Shown here one piece after another: positions 1 to 12,239 of a stretch of DNA of 64,000 nt; position 1 is the first letter of the stretch, and the number at the start of each line of letters is the position of its first letter. The translations under genes and the position numbers were made by a program. The stretch lies in assembly GCF_963259705.1 (NCBI RefSeq), contig NC_081850.1, forward strand, positions 39,145,167 to 39,209,166. Reading direction: 5' to 3'. The notes below the pieces were generated by a model that did not search any database, had not been told where the DNA came from, and saw nothing but the letters and a program-made list of their open reading frames with translations. Origin of the DNA: Myotis daubentonii (taxonomy: Eukaryota; Chordata; Mammalia; Chiroptera; Vespertilionidae).

Positions 1-518
<518 letters not shown>

Positions 519-559
519 TCACAACAGTTATTTTGAATGGGATACTTAAAAGAAAACCC

Positions 560-1075
560 ACCGTGAAACTCCCTAAGTGCCCATCAACAGATGAATGGAT
601 TAGAAAACTGCGGTACATCTACACAATGGAATACTACGCTGCTGTAAAAAAGAAGGAATTCTTACCATTTGCCACAGCATGGATGGAACTGGAGAGCATT
701 ATGCTAAGTGAAATAAGCCAGTCAATGAAAGAAAAATACCACATGATCTCACTCATATGTGGATAATAAAGACCATTATCCACTGACGAACAAAAATAGA
801 TATAGAGGCAGAGCAGCATCGAACAGACTGTCAAACTACAGTGGGAAGGCTGGGGAGGGTTGGGGAGGGGGGTGATAAGAGATCAACTGAAGGACTTGTA
901 TGCATGCATATAAGCATAACCAATGGACACAAGACACTGGGGGGTAGGGGAGGCCAGGGGAAGGTCAAGGGGGGAAAAAAGGAGACATATGTAATACTCT
1001 TTGTAATACTTTAAGCAATAAAACAAAATTTAAAAACACACACAAAAAACCCACAAAAAACCCCCATAAAAAACA
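560..1075 (+). mobile_element. L1 LINE 3' end, 5'-truncated
   Basis: A short frame at 572-763 translates to the conserved L1 ORF2 C-terminal region (motifs TDEWIRKL, YTMEYYAAVKKKEF, ATAWMELE). It is followed by a G-rich 3' untranslated segment (about 840-985), an AATAAA signal at 1016-1021 and an A-rich tail with interruptions to about 1075. The copy is severely 5'-truncated and cannot be active. Clear target duplications were not found. The subfamily is not resolved, but the moderately good match suggests mid-age. Confidence 0.85.
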
Positions 1076-1819
1076 AATAAATCCATTTTAATGTCTCAGA
1101 ACTTAAAAGAGCAAAGTATTGGAAGATTTGGTTCTTTTTTCTTTTTCTTTCTTTTATACGGCACGTGTTTAATTCCCTCATCCTCAAGTGTTGTAATAAA
1201 AAATGCTTTCGATTAATCATTAGCATCTTTGTAAAATTTTACTGTATTTCTTTTCTAAATATTTAAATTTTAACTTAATCTCTAATTGTGAAAAAAAAGG
1301 TCATATCTCAGTAATGGTTTTTTGAGTATCAATAAGGATAAACAGAACTTACATTTTTTCTAAATTATTTCATGTAGGTGGTAGCTTATCTGGCCTATGA
1401 TTCACATCATCATTATTTATGTTGAGATTTTGCTGTGTTATAGTCAACAAGGGCCTGACCCATACGGAGGTATCATATTGACTACTTCATTAAAAGACTG
1501 TTTTTATACTATAGGAGAATTACTGCAAGCAGGAGGTGCGTCATATCCAATCAATCCTCCTTGATCTCTTAAACATGGAGCAATCATAACTAATTTTAAC
1601 TCCTCTTACTAGCCTGATGAGAACTGGGCTATTTCTACCAGCCATCAAATGGCAGGGAATAAAAATTCACTTTATTGTTAACAGATACTGTCCAAAATGA
1701 GGAAGATAAAACTGTTCTTAAGACCAGTGACAAAATAACCATAATTTGCCTAGCATTTTAAAGTTTACAACTTTTTATCACTGAAGTATCAGCAATTCCT
1801 ATGTACAATAGTAAAATAT

Positions 1820-2000
1820 AATGATCTCATTTGATGCTTACAAGAACCCTATAGCCAAAATATTTATACAGTTTAAAAGGGAAGGACATTTTATTCACAG
1901 AGAGCCAGATGCTTAAGGTCACTCAGCAAATACATGGCAGAGCCAGAACCAGAACCGAGGTTTCTGAATCCTTGTCTAGCGCTCTTTCCAGGACACCACA
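1820..2000 (-). repeat. MIR SINE relic
   Basis: Antisense MIR features are recognisable: a degraded 'bring to zero' core with AAGGTCACTCAGCAAATA, then a segment resembling GGCAGAGCCAGAACC. It is an ancient copy. A Ves SINE inserted just beyond its right side. Confidence 0.6.
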
Positions 2001-2009
2001 TTGCCTTTA

Positions 2010-2191
2010 ACATTTTTTTATTTTGGAGAGAGAGAAAGAGAGAAGGAAAGAAACATCAATTGGCTGCCACCTGCACATCTCCTACTGGAGATTGAATCCA
2101 CAACCCGGGCATGTGCTCTGACAGGGAATCAAACTGGTGACTTTTTGGTGCAAGGGACGATGCTCAACCAACTGAGCCACACCGGCCAGGG
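2010..2191 (-). mobile_element. Ves-type tRNA-derived SINE
   Basis: The tRNA-like head is at the right end (reverse complement of ACTGAGCCACACCGGCCAGG) and contains the B-box-like and A-box-like promoter segments of the family. The left end is T-rich, being the reverse of the A-rich tail. Imperfect direct repeats starting ACCAC flank it near 1995-2009 and 2194-2209. The family is characteristic of vespertilionid bats. Confidence 0.85.
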
Positions 2192-2654
2192 CAACCACGC
2201 ACTGCTTTTTATTACATCAAGCGCCCTACCCCACTGCCTCTCTTTGTCATGGTGGCTATTTGAACAGGAAATGATGAAATTTCCTTTAACATAAAAGCAT
2301 GACAAATGGTGTTGCTTAAAAGCAAACATGATGGGAAGCTTGAGAGCATCTTCGTATCAGCGGCCTGCTCTGCTCCAATATTGTGTGAGGATTTACCTGG
2401 ACCCTGTAGGTTAGATAGTATGATGACCCATCTTTGAGGAGGCTGCATTCCTCATGATGAAACTATACCAAGGATCCTGAATGTCACTCAGGTCCGTAGT
2501 GGAATGGGTTACTCCTCTGCCCCTTGGAAATTTTATATCATGAACATATACCTTTAGGAAAAGAGGATGGTCCCGATAAGGTTGAAAAGGGATACTAGAT
2601 CCTCTGAAGTTTACTATGTTGGAAGACACTGTGGCCTTAGGTGTTGACCAGTCT

Positions 2655-3215
2655 GAAACCATTTACTCATTCATTCAACAATTGCTTAGTAATAGCTATT
2701 TAGTGCCAGACACTGTGGTACATGCAGGGCTACAGGGACAGATGATATATATACACTTCCAGCCTTCACACCAGTGGAGAAGAAAGATATGAATCAGCAA
2801 TTCAACTGTGATTGACAGTGGTAAAAAGAAGCCGCTTGTGACAGTTGAATATAATGTAATCTGGAGGGTTCAAGGAAGATTCCACTGAGGAAGTGCTGCT
2901 TTATCTGAGACTTGAGGAATGAATGAGCATTAGCGTGACCAAGGGGTCTGGGCAAGAGCATTGTTGGCAGACAAAAGAGCATGAACAGGCCTAGTTTAGA
3001 GAAAATAAAAGAAGGTCAGTATTCCTGGAGCATAGAGAGCAAAAGAAAAGATGGAACAGGATGGGGCTGCAGAGGGGATGAGCAAGGGCAAGATAACAGG
3101 GAACTTTGGACATAGTGTTAGAGAGCTCAGATTTTATTTCCCGGCAATGAGAAGCCATTGAAGGATTTAAGTTGGAAAGTGATATAATTACATTTGTGTT
3201 GCCAATTACTTTTCT
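2655..3215 (-). repeat. L2-type (CR1 clade) LINE relic
   Basis: The left end reads ATTCATTCAACAATTGC then a degraded form of the 'tattgagcacctactatgtgccaggcactg' 3' terminus in antisense. The right side has GAAGCCATTGAAGGATTTAA, typical of the antisense L2 body. A second related copy lies at 34935-35380. It is diverged and non-coding. Confidence 0.65.
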
Positions 3216-4892
3216 TAAGGAGTCAGGTCCTGAGCACTTGTACCTGGGCACGTGTCTACTTGACAAATAACCCATGTGGAAGGGTCTAGAGAATTCTGCA
3301 ATATCAAATGTACATAGATGTTGTACACAATTAACAACAGAAGAAACTCTCCTGATTAGTCACTTATAGATCCAATCATTCATCTGCAGGTGTTTAATTT
3401 TGAGAACTTAAAATTTGTTTCCCATTGCTAACCATATGCAATAAATCCCAGTTCCCTGAGGTAATTATCTGTCTGAGGGATCTGTTACTTGTACCCAGCC
3501 TGTCATTTTGTAAATATTGAGGCATAACGTACAGCTTAGCTGATTGTGTGTTTCAGTGGTTAGGAGATATGAAAGACACTAAGAATCTTATACTTTTAGT
3601 CTAGTTTTGCAGCTGACTAAAGCTGTGGTTTTGCATAAATGACTTAGCAATAATAACCATGGAATTCTATTTTTTGAAGTAGAAGAATTCTTTTGGTTGG
3701 TTGTTTTCCAAAGTGTGGGATGCCTATCATTGATGGAGCAGAGATGGATTTAGGTGAAACAAAGTTGATGTGGTCCTTATAAAGCACCTAGATGCTCATT
3801 AAACATTAAATAACTGCTATTCCTTGTTTAGTTCTTTTTCCATCATCCCGATTGCATCAAGAGGAAAATCTCAATTTTGAAGTTTCTTTGCCTTTAACAA
3901 CTTCCCAACACTTGCAAATCTCCCACTTTTGACAAAGAAACAGCAGATAGTAGGTCTCATTCCTTTGATCTAAAGAGTTTAATAACATGGTTTTGAAAAA
4001 GATCCTGTACAACATGTGACATGTTCATAGCACATCATGGTATATGACACAGTGGGCTACAGTGATAATCTCTTTTTATCTTCATGAAAAACTGTGTCAA
4101 CAGGTTTTCCATTTTGCAGAAGAGGAAATTGTGGCTCAAGAGGTTAAATGATTTGTACAAAGTCACATAGCTTGGTCATCTCAGATGCTTGAAGTTGAGT
4201 CTACTGATTTCATTCAGCCTTCCCTCAATGGTGCTGCTTTTCCTGATTGGAACCCATCAATACGTCTTTCAGTTTCCTAATAATCTGCATTGAGGGTAAA
4301 AATGTAAGTGTATTTGTTGTAGGAAATTGGTTTTCCTTTTGTGATAAAGAGAACATTTGGAGAAAAATCAGGTGCGTTTGGAGGAGATAAACAAATGACT
4401 GGTAAATGAGGCTGATGGAAAGGGCATTTAGTATGTTGACAATTACATTTGCTTCTAATTTCACAAGTGTTTGCTGTGCTGAACCAATGTCTTATGTTTG
4501 GCACAAAGGCTTCTTGTCTTCCCCAAGAGCCCTTTCTTATTTCGTGGCCATATTCTGTAGGATATTGAGAAGCCTGCTTTCTTGAAATTATTGCTTTCCT
4601 AGCCTTTTCCATTTTTATCTTCCCCCTGCAAACAGTGGAATGATTTAAAAATCTGGACTGTGATATTTAATAGTCAGCAAAAATAGAAATAAGCCCATTT
4701 TAGATTTCTTTTTATGGCTTTAAAATAGTGATTAGAAATTTCTTGACATCAAAACATGGTTACAGTGTCATGTAAAATTTTTAGTTCTAGAACTGGGTCT
4801 TTGACAAAGGGTTGCCTATTTATGGAAGCTGTTAATCTGAGACTCCACACATCAATGCTTTCTTTGGCATACCTAAAATTGGAAGGTTTTCT
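3216..4892. other. Unique intronic sequence with a MIR relic
   Basis: AT-rich unique sequence. A MIR-like antisense stretch sits at about 4050-4215 (TTTTGCAGAAGAGGAAATTG, GTCACATAGC). A weak MIR-like piece may lie near 3540-3650. Two overlapping minus open frames near 4225-4612 have no recognisable domain and no splice context. Confidence 0.5.
4050..4215 (-). repeat. MIR SINE relic
   Basis: This antisense MIR core contains CCATTTTGCAGAAGAGGAAA, GAGGTTAAATGATTTG and AAAGTCACATAGC, in the expected order. It is an ancient mammalian SINE. Confidence 0.65.
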
Positions 4893-4926
4893 ATCGCTTC
4901 TCAGCCTTTTGGCTAAGATCAAGTGT
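4893..4926 (+). pseudogene. U2 snRNA 5'-end tailless retropseudogene
   Basis: These 34 bases match the first 34 nucleotides of U2 snRNA (ATCGCTTCTC...TTTTGGCTAAGATCAAG) with one visible difference, A for G at U2 position 11. The copy is flanked by a perfect 19-bp direct duplication, TAAAATTGGAAGGTTTTCT, at 4874-4892 and 4926-4944 (one base may be shared with U2). There is no poly(A). The structure fits L1-mediated retrotransposition of a 3'-truncated U2. It lacks the Sm site and later stems, so it is not functional. Confidence 0.9.
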
Positions 4927-5644
4927 AAAATTGGAAGGTTTTCTGATTTAGGAAGTGTAGTTATTGAAGTGAGGGAAATCTTTATACTATGGCATTTATG
5001 TTTCCATGTAAATGCTGTACTTGTGACCTGGAGCTTTTTAGATGAATTGCAGAGTTATCTGAAATAGGTCAAGGTTCATCCAATGCTCAGAGGAACCAAC
5101 AAAACTTCCCACTGTTTGCTATTAGTATTCTGTTCGAATGCAATACCACCCGCATATACACACTTTTCTCAGGATGAATTTAATTACCTGCAATGACAGA
5201 GTTTTGTTCCTAGATTAAAAAATTAGAAAATGCATTTGAAATTCAATGGGACTCAAAGAGCTAGACTTAGGTTAATGGCTTTTGAGGAGAGAAGCCCTTT
5301 TAATGCCCTCCATAAACACCTTCTATTAATTTATTCAGATACAATATGATAAAATTTTATTTATGTAGATAAAAAAGATTGCTAATATCAACCTGGTATT
5401 TAAGAGACATCATTTCTCATGGAATTTCAAATACTCTAAAGAAAAATGAAATTTTATTATTTTCTTGAAGCCAAAGCAAATTACTAAATGTAACACTAAA
5501 GACAGAAAAATTACATGTCCTGCCTATGGTAATGCAGAAAGGTATTTTTTTAAAATCTTCTTTTCCATCTTCAGTAAAAGTTACCACTTCCTCCCAAATA
5601 TCATGGCTTTGGGTCATAAGTAACAGCATGGTCCTTCCCAAAGT

Positions 5645-5840
5645 TAAACTGTCACTTGCTAGCTGTGCGATCTTGTCTAAGTTATGTAGTCTTTAGGTGT
5701 TATATTTTTCATATATGTAAAATGAGAATTATAATAGCACTAATCTAATCAATTTGTAAATATTAAATGAATTAATAATTGCAAAGGGATTAGAGAAGTG
5801 CCTGACAAATCCTTATAAGCATTTATTATTATCAAAACAC
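5645..5840 (+). repeat. MIR SINE relic
   Basis: Sense MIR order is seen: CACTTGCTAGCTGTGCGA, then GTAAAATGAGAATTATAATAG, then a tail ending AAGTGCCTGACAAATCC. The copy is diverged. Confidence 0.7.
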
Positions 5841-6239
5841 TGTCTTACAATGTCCCGTAGGAAAGAGTCACTTCTTATTAAGTAGCACGACCAGTAGCTG
5901 GGGCCTCTGTGTGCAATGCAGAGCTCTGTCCTGGGATCACCAGTGCTCTGCTCACCTGGGGAGCCCAGTGGTACAAGGCCACTCCCAGTCCAGGCTGCAG
6001 AAATAACTTCCCCACTTCAGAGAGGTGAGAGATCACCAGTTCTTTCTTACATTTGAGAAATAGAGACACTAAGCAGATTTGTAAAGAGGAACTTACAAAC
6101 ACGCCATGTGGACATCTGCACATCTATTTATTTTTTCAACAAACAATATGAGTGCCTACTATGTGCCTGGAACTAAGCTAGGAGTAGAGAGATGAAGACT
6201 ATTCGGTCCTAGTCTCAATTAACTCATAGAGTTGTATAC

Positions 6240-6900
6240 CATATATTCTGATAATCTTTTAATTGGCAAGACATCCCAAAACTTAGTGATGTAAAACAGT
6301 ATTTATTGTGTTGATAGTTTTGAGGGTCAGGAATTGAGGCTGAGCATAGTAGGGATGACTTATCTCTGCTCCATGATATCTAGGGAGAAGCTGGAGAAGC
6401 TGGAATGACTGAAGATGGCTATCAATGCTCAACTGGGACTCTATGTCTGGGGCCTCAATTCTCCACATGGCATCTCCTGGGGCTGGACTATCCAATATGG
6501 CTTCTTTACTTCCAAGTGTGGCCCCAGGCCTGGGATGGCCGAGGGAACTGAGGAATGGTGGTTTCAGGATAGATAGACTTCTTATGTGGCAGTTGGCTTC
6601 TCTCAGTGAGAATTCCAAGAAAGAGTTTTCAAAGAGGCCCAGCTAGAGACAACAGGGCTTTTTATGACTTGACTTCAGAATTCCCAAAATATCATTTCCT
6701 TATTTTCAATTAGTCAAGTCACTAAGAGCAGCCCAGATTCAAGAGAAGGGAAGGAATAGACTCCATCTCTTGATGGAAGAGAAGCATACATATATGGAGA
6801 GAAGGAATATATTAACGGTGATCATCTTGGAGGCAAGCAACTCCATTAAGTGATTCTGTTCAGATGAGACATTGTAAAGCATTGATTTTTCCACATGTAA
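6240..6900. repeat. Ancient interspersed repeat, family not resolved
   Basis: The stretch has the texture of an old dispersed mammalian repeat: CCCAAAACTTAGTGATGTAAAACA, GGTCAGGAATTGAGGCTGAG, then CAGCCCAGATTCAAG and AGACTCCATCTCTTGATGG. I recognise these as recurring in other mammalian loci but cannot name the family with certainty. Two opposite-strand open frames here (6283-6618 and 6425-6646) are translations of this repeat. Confidence 0.55.
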
Positions 6901-8570
6901 GCATAAAGAGCCTCAACTTTTTACTTTAAATTCCATCTTTTAACAGCTGATTAGAATGAGAACCACAATTTTCCTTAAAGGTGAGTCTAATCACTGACAA
7001 ATATTTTCAAAATGTTATTACTTGCTCAAAGCATAGGACCGGCAAATGTTTTATTTTGATTCAGTGGCCTATTCACATTTAGTCAGCACCTATTACATAT
7101 GAGGTGTTTCTTTTAGGCTGTGGGCACCTGGCTGGAAACCTTTTCTCCATGGATACTATCAGATTTTGTCTCTGTTGAGTGCTATATGTAAGTGACATCT
7201 GTAAACTGTGTCATGCTTGGGTCCACATGTAATGTGTCCCTGTTGTCACCTGCAAAAACAGTGGGGTGTTTTCTTGGTGTCCTCATCTCACGTTGGGATC
7301 TGTTTGGAGAGGAAAAACAACAGCACCTTCCACAAACTAACTGAGAAATGTGAGTTTCTAAAATACTGTTCCACTCAATCTTATTCTCGATATACCTTGG
7401 TTTGGGCCTTCGTCACATCTTACTCAGATGGTACCAACATACCACTAATTGGTTTGTTCTTTATCCTCCTCTAATCCATTTCCCATCGGGTTGATTAAAT
7501 TGTGCTTCTACAAAGCAAACATGATTCTATCACATCCTTCTTAAAATCGTGCAATAGCATCCCATCACTAGCAATATAACATATCAGCTCTTGATATTTT
7601 TGGGATCTGTACTTTTTTGGGAAAGCATTAATCTAAAAATGTTGCTGAGGGATTTGAACTTTAGGATAAGGGAATGATACAAGTTTAGGGCAAACATTTT
7701 ACAGATGAAGAATCTGATGCCTACAGAGGTAAACTAATTTACTAAAAATTGTATTATAGCTGACAGCATCAGAGTGGGGTCTAAGGACAAGAGAATCAGG
7801 GAGGAAGGATCTCTGCAAATAAGTTATATGAACCTAAATACATAGTTCAACTCAGTGTAGTCACACAAACTTAGTGATTTGTTGTTGAAATGACTGCATA
7901 CAAGTGGAGATTTCATCTGTCTTTTTCCTGAAACTGGATGTTATAAGTCTTATGTGAGAGAAGACTGCGTCATGTGATTTCAAGGATCACTACTCCCCTA
8001 GCTTACCAGAAGCCCAAAGTACCTTTTAATTCATTAAAAGGAAAATACATATTTTGTTCAACAATTAGAAGCCCTAAGAGCAACTCCGGATAAGTGATGC
8101 TTCATGTTAACCTCATGCTTAATTGTAACCGACTAATGTTGATGGTTTTCAGAAAGCACTAGTTGACTAGAAAGTTGGGAACCATGTGCATGGAACACAC
8201 AAAAATGACAAATAGAGGGGATGAGGTGAGTAAACTGGTTTGTCCAACTTTTAACTAAGGATCAACTTCAGATACAAAGGGCCTCTGTAAGCTAAGGCCT
8301 GTGAGAAACAGTACCTCTGATCTTGCTTTAGTATCTAGCCTAGAGAAATTGTTCACCTGGGCTTTTCCTGCGGGCTCCCATTCAGTAATGCAAGGCAGTT
8401 AGAATGATCTAAGAGAAGCTGCCTATAATTGGGCAGAATGCGTATACTTTGATGCTACAATCTGTTCAATAAAATTCATTTACAACTACTCATAGAGCTC
8501 ATAGAGTGTTTCTTCTTTGAGCTCACATTTTTTTGTTCTATTTTTTAAAACCTACTCTAGAATCCCAAGG

Positions 8571-8573
<3 letters not shown>

Positions 8574-8610
<37 letters not shown>
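8574..8610. repeat. (AC)n microsatellite
   Basis: An uninterrupted AC dinucleotide run of about 18 units. Confidence 0.98.
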
Positions 8611-8615
<5 letters not shown>

Positions 8616-8919
8616 AAATAGAAGGTGGGTAGTTTCGTAGGATTGAGGGTGGTAAAAGGCACTTAGTGCCTATTGTAAGAGAAGCTTTGTGCTATACATT
8701 TTATACAAGGCATTTCATAAAGAAATATTAATTTTTAAGAAAGTCCCAATGAGACGCTAACTCCTTGGCTGCAGGGACTGCACATGATGTGACTATGTAG
8801 TCTCATCCAGGTGCTGAAGACAGAGGCTTCCCATACCTCCTTACCTTAATTCCCCCACCATTATGTTTATCACCTAATGTTATAAGGGGTGTTTATTATG
8901 CTTATTACTTATTCTCTAA

Positions 8920-9050
8920 TTCTGCTAAACTGAAAGTTCCACAACAGCAGGAATGTTTGTCTATTTGGCTCACAGGTGTGTTTTGGCCAGTGCCTAGAAC
9001 AGTGCCTGGAACATAGAAGGTGTTAAAAAAATATTGTTTGAATGACTGGA
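8920..9050 (+). repeat. L2 LINE 3' end
   Basis: The order matches the L2 3' terminus: CTGAAAGTTCCACAACAGCAGG, GCCTAGAACAGTGCCTGG, AACATAGAAGGTGTT, then ATTGTTTGAATGACTGG. It is an old, short copy. Confidence 0.7.
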
Positions 9051-10581
9051 TGTATATGTTGGCTAAATGCAAAAAATGTAATGGAAATAAAGGGAACCAT
9101 GGAAATCTGTTGGCAGTCAAGTGTTCCCAGTTTGGGGGAAATGCTAGAGCTGTGCAATCCTATATGGAAGCCATTAGTCATGGGGTAATTTAAACTCCAA
9201 TTTATTACAGTTAAATAAAATGTAAAATTTAATTCGTAGTCACTCTGCCCACAATTCAAGTGCTTAGCTGATTGGACAGCAGAGATACAGAACATTTCCA
9301 TGCTCACAGGAAGTTCTATTGAAGAGCACTGCTCTTGAGGCAGACACGCTGCCAAATCCTTCACATGAGGCCAGGACTAACAGGACATTTAGGTGACAAA
9401 TCCTGACCAGTATCTCTGTAATTTCTCTGCTGTCCTTTGCCTTTGGTTATGAATATGCCCAAGAGTAGAAATTGAAGTGTTGCCAAAGAATACAGGGACC
9501 GCCACATGGTCAGGTAGATTTTCTGCTGCCAAAATTGTAAGAGAAACACAGCCTCAGAGTTCATTCCAAATGAGATTCCATCATCGACTATTGCCCAGAG
9601 CCAGGCAAAAGGAATAGTCAAGCTTTTCATTGGGTTAGGCTCTGTAGAAAACACAGACTCAGCGCTGACTGAAATGGGCAGGCAGAAACACTGGCGCCTC
9701 TTCAACTGACATGCTTCTAAAGTTGGTCTGACTTTTATTTAGAGGAGAAGTTTTTTAAAAAGCAGATAACTTTCTTTAGGACTATCTATAAGATTTTGTC
9801 TTTATTTTATTTTATTATTATTTTTTTATTTTGTCTTCATTTTAGAGTAAGAGTAGACATTCATGGCACATTAACTGTACATTTCCTTCTTTGCATATTA
9901 TTCATCTATCACAGTAATCTTTTCTCTGAGCCCAAATGTGGTCTCAGAATCATTCTCAACACATCATGGCAGGAAGCCAGTACTAGCTGAGTATTGTTGA
10001 CACTCAGATGAAAATGATTTGTCATTCCTACACTAGAGATAATAAAATATCAAATACACTGTCAACTGGGGAAAACCAAGGAGATTATAGGGTTAAAGAA
10101 CTCCACTTTTTAGGTCTGTCTCCAAGACACTAAACCGTGGCTTCCATGAGTTTAGAGAGATCTATTCTTTACTCCTTACTCAAGACCTCTAGGGGTCACT
10201 GTTCATGGATGGCCAGTTGACTTGCATTGAATATCCCCAGCAAACACAATACATGTGTCCATCAATTCCAGGACAGTTGTCCAACAATTAGGACAATAAA
10301 GGAAAGACTTCATTAAAACTGAATGGAAACTTTTCTAGACAACAGTAATCCAGACCTGGGTTGATCTTGGAATGCTACTTTAATGCATCCTCAGTGTTTT
10401 TCTAGTTGAAGATGTTTTATAGCAGGTGATCACTATTATATTTAGTTTTTATAAATCCTGTGGTCCATAATCAATATCTGAGAATTGCATGGGAAATCTG
10501 GAGGGAACCCATTAAGTACATTGCAAACATTATTTATCATTCATGATACCATTGGGTGAGATGTTGATCTACTCTGTTTCT

Positions 10582-10787
10582 TTTTTTTAAAATATATTTT
10601 ATTGATTTTTTTACAGAGAGGAAGGGAGAGAGACAGAGAGTTAGAAACATCGATCAGCTGCCTCCTGCACATCTCCTACTGGGGATATGCCTGCAACCAA
10701 GGTACATGCCCTTGACCGGAATCGAACCTGGGACCTTTCAGTCCGCAGACCGACGCTCTATCCACTGAGCCAAACCAGTTTTGGCAA
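10582..10787 (-). mobile_element. Ves SINE with 15-bp target duplication
   Basis: A full-length Ves copy. The tRNA-related head (reverse complement) is at the right, with GAATCGAACCTGGGACC in the B-box region. The reversed A-rich tail is at the left. A perfect 15-bp duplication, ATCTACTCTGTTTCT, at 10567-10581 and 10788-10802 defines both ends and shows L1-type target-primed insertion. Confidence 0.95.
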
Positions 10788-11149
10788 ATCTACTCTGTTT
10801 CTAGCAGCAGCAGATTCTAATGTCAGCCAAGTCGAGTCAGAATTCATCTCCTCTAAGGTAGAGGCATTGAATACCAGGGCATTTTATCATCTGTGCCTCA
10901 CTCAGATACATTTGAAATGCATTCGTGGTTTTAGAAGCCCTCACTACTTCTTTTCATGAGAGAAAGGCTATGTTTGTAGAACTTCAGAAATTTTTTTCCT
11001 ACCAATGAAGTGGGTAAAGAAATGTATATGCCATATTGCATATTTCAAAGTGGCTAAGAGAGTAGATCTTAAAACTTCTCATTGCAAGACAAAAAAATTT
11101 TTGTAACTCTGTAAAGTGACCAATGTTACTAGATTTATGATGATAATAA

Positions 11150-11240
11150 TTTCTCAATGTATATAAATATTCAACCATTATGTTGTATACCTGAAACTAA
11201 TATAATGTTATATGTCAAATAAACCTCAATTAAAAAATTT
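11150..11240 (+). repeat. L1 3'-terminal segment
   Basis: The text resembles the common mammalian L1 3' terminus: CCATTATGTTGTATACCTG, AAACTAATATAATGTTATATG, then AATAAACCTCAATTAAAAA. Only the very 3' end is present. Confidence 0.55.
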
Positions 11241-11704
11241 AAAAATAACACTAAGGAGAAAATGCATATGTACACCTCATGTAAAGGCAGAGGTGCCTGT
11301 GGCAGCATTTTGTGCTTGGAGAGCAGTGGAGAGGACAGTTCAGTTGGGTTGCTAGCTGAATGTGAGGCTCATTGAGATGGCTCTAGTGAGAAGCTGAGGC
11401 CAGAATTCAGAGACTTGAGTCCAAGCAAAGAAAAGTGGACTTGACCTGTAAATTAATGGTCTTCAACTGGGTTCTACAAAGAAGACCCTGGTATTTTGAA
11501 GAGCTCCAGAGCTGCCTCAGAGTTGCCGTAGTGGGTGAGAGCCAGGCAGAGAGAGGGCTGCTCTAGGACAGAGGTTCTCAAAGTATGGTCCCTGGACCAA
11601 AAGACCAGCATCTCCTGGGTACTTCTCTGAAATGCAAATCACGTGGCCTTAATCAGATGTATCAAATTAGAAAATCTGAGATGGGTGTCAGCAATATGAT
11701 TTTT

Positions 11705-11891
11705 TCCCTTTTTTAGATTTCTTTTTAAATCCTCACCTGAAGATATGTTCACCAAATTTTTTAGATAGAAGGGAAGGGAGAAAAAGAGAGAGAGAAGCAT
11801 CGATCAGTACGAGCCTCGGCTAAGAATCGAACCTGCAAACTTTTGGTGTAAGGGAGGACGTTTCAACCAACGGAGCCACACTGGCCAGGGC
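11705..11891 (-). mobile_element. Ves-type SINE inside MER5A (first of two)
   Basis: The right end has the reversed tRNA-like head (GGAGCCACACTGGCCAGGG); the left end is T-rich. The flanking copies TCAGCAATATGATTTT (from 11688) and TCAGCAATATAATTTT (from 11892) differ by one base and are its target duplication. The copy is more diverged than that at 10582. Confidence 0.9.
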
Positions 11892-11907
11892 TCAGCAATA
11901 TAATTTT

Positions 11908-12165
11908 AAAAAATTTTGATTTTTAAATCCTTACTCAAGGATATTTTTCCATTAATTTTTAGAAAGAGTGGAAGAGAGAGGGAAAGACAGAGAGAAATAT
12001 CGATATGAAAGAAACACATCAGTTGGTTGCCTCCCAGATGGGCCTGACCAGGGCCCGGGCCAGGGAGGAGCCTGCAGCAGAGGTACATGCCCCCACCTGC
12101 AATTGAACCTGGGACCCTTCGGTCTATAGGCCAATGCCCTATCCTCTGAGCCAAACTAGCCAGGG
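11908..12165 (-). mobile_element. Ves-type SINE inside MER5A (second of two)
   Basis: The head CTGAGCCAAACTAGCCAGGG (reversed) is at the right; AACCTGGGACCCTTCGGTC marks the B-box region. The repeat CAGCAATATAATTTTAAA at 12166-12183 matches the sequence just left of the element at about 11893. It thus reused the duplicated target of its neighbour. An extra GC-rich segment (about 12040-12075) distinguishes this subfamily from the others. Confidence 0.9.
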
Positions 12166-12239
12166 CAGCAATATAATTTTAAATAAGCTCCTGGGTAATT
12201 CTGATGCAAGATAAAATTGAGAACCAGTGGTCTAGGCCT

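Larger units (their letters stand above)
6901..10581. other. Unique intronic sequence with small relics
   Basis: The stretch is mostly unique AT-rich intron. A weak antisense MIR lies at about 7690-7790, the (CA)n at 8574-8610 and an L2 3' end at 8920-9050. Minus open frames at 9023-9364 and 9361-9705 (113 and 114 aa) have no recognised domain and I treat them as chance. I see no RNA gene. Confidence 0.5.
11569..12229 (+). mobile_element. MER5A-type hAT element, split by two SINEs
   Basis: The left terminus is CAGAGGTTCTCAAAG, followed by a diverged MER5A body (TGGTCCCTGGACC, GAAATGCAAATCACGTGG). The right part resumes at about 12166 with AAATAAGCTCCTGGGTAATT and ends TTGAGAACCAGTG. The flanking octamers CTCTAGGA (11561-11568) and GTCTAGGC (12230-12237) agree at six of eight positions and look like the original target duplication. 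Two Ves SINEs interrupt it, so it predates them. Confidence 0.85.
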
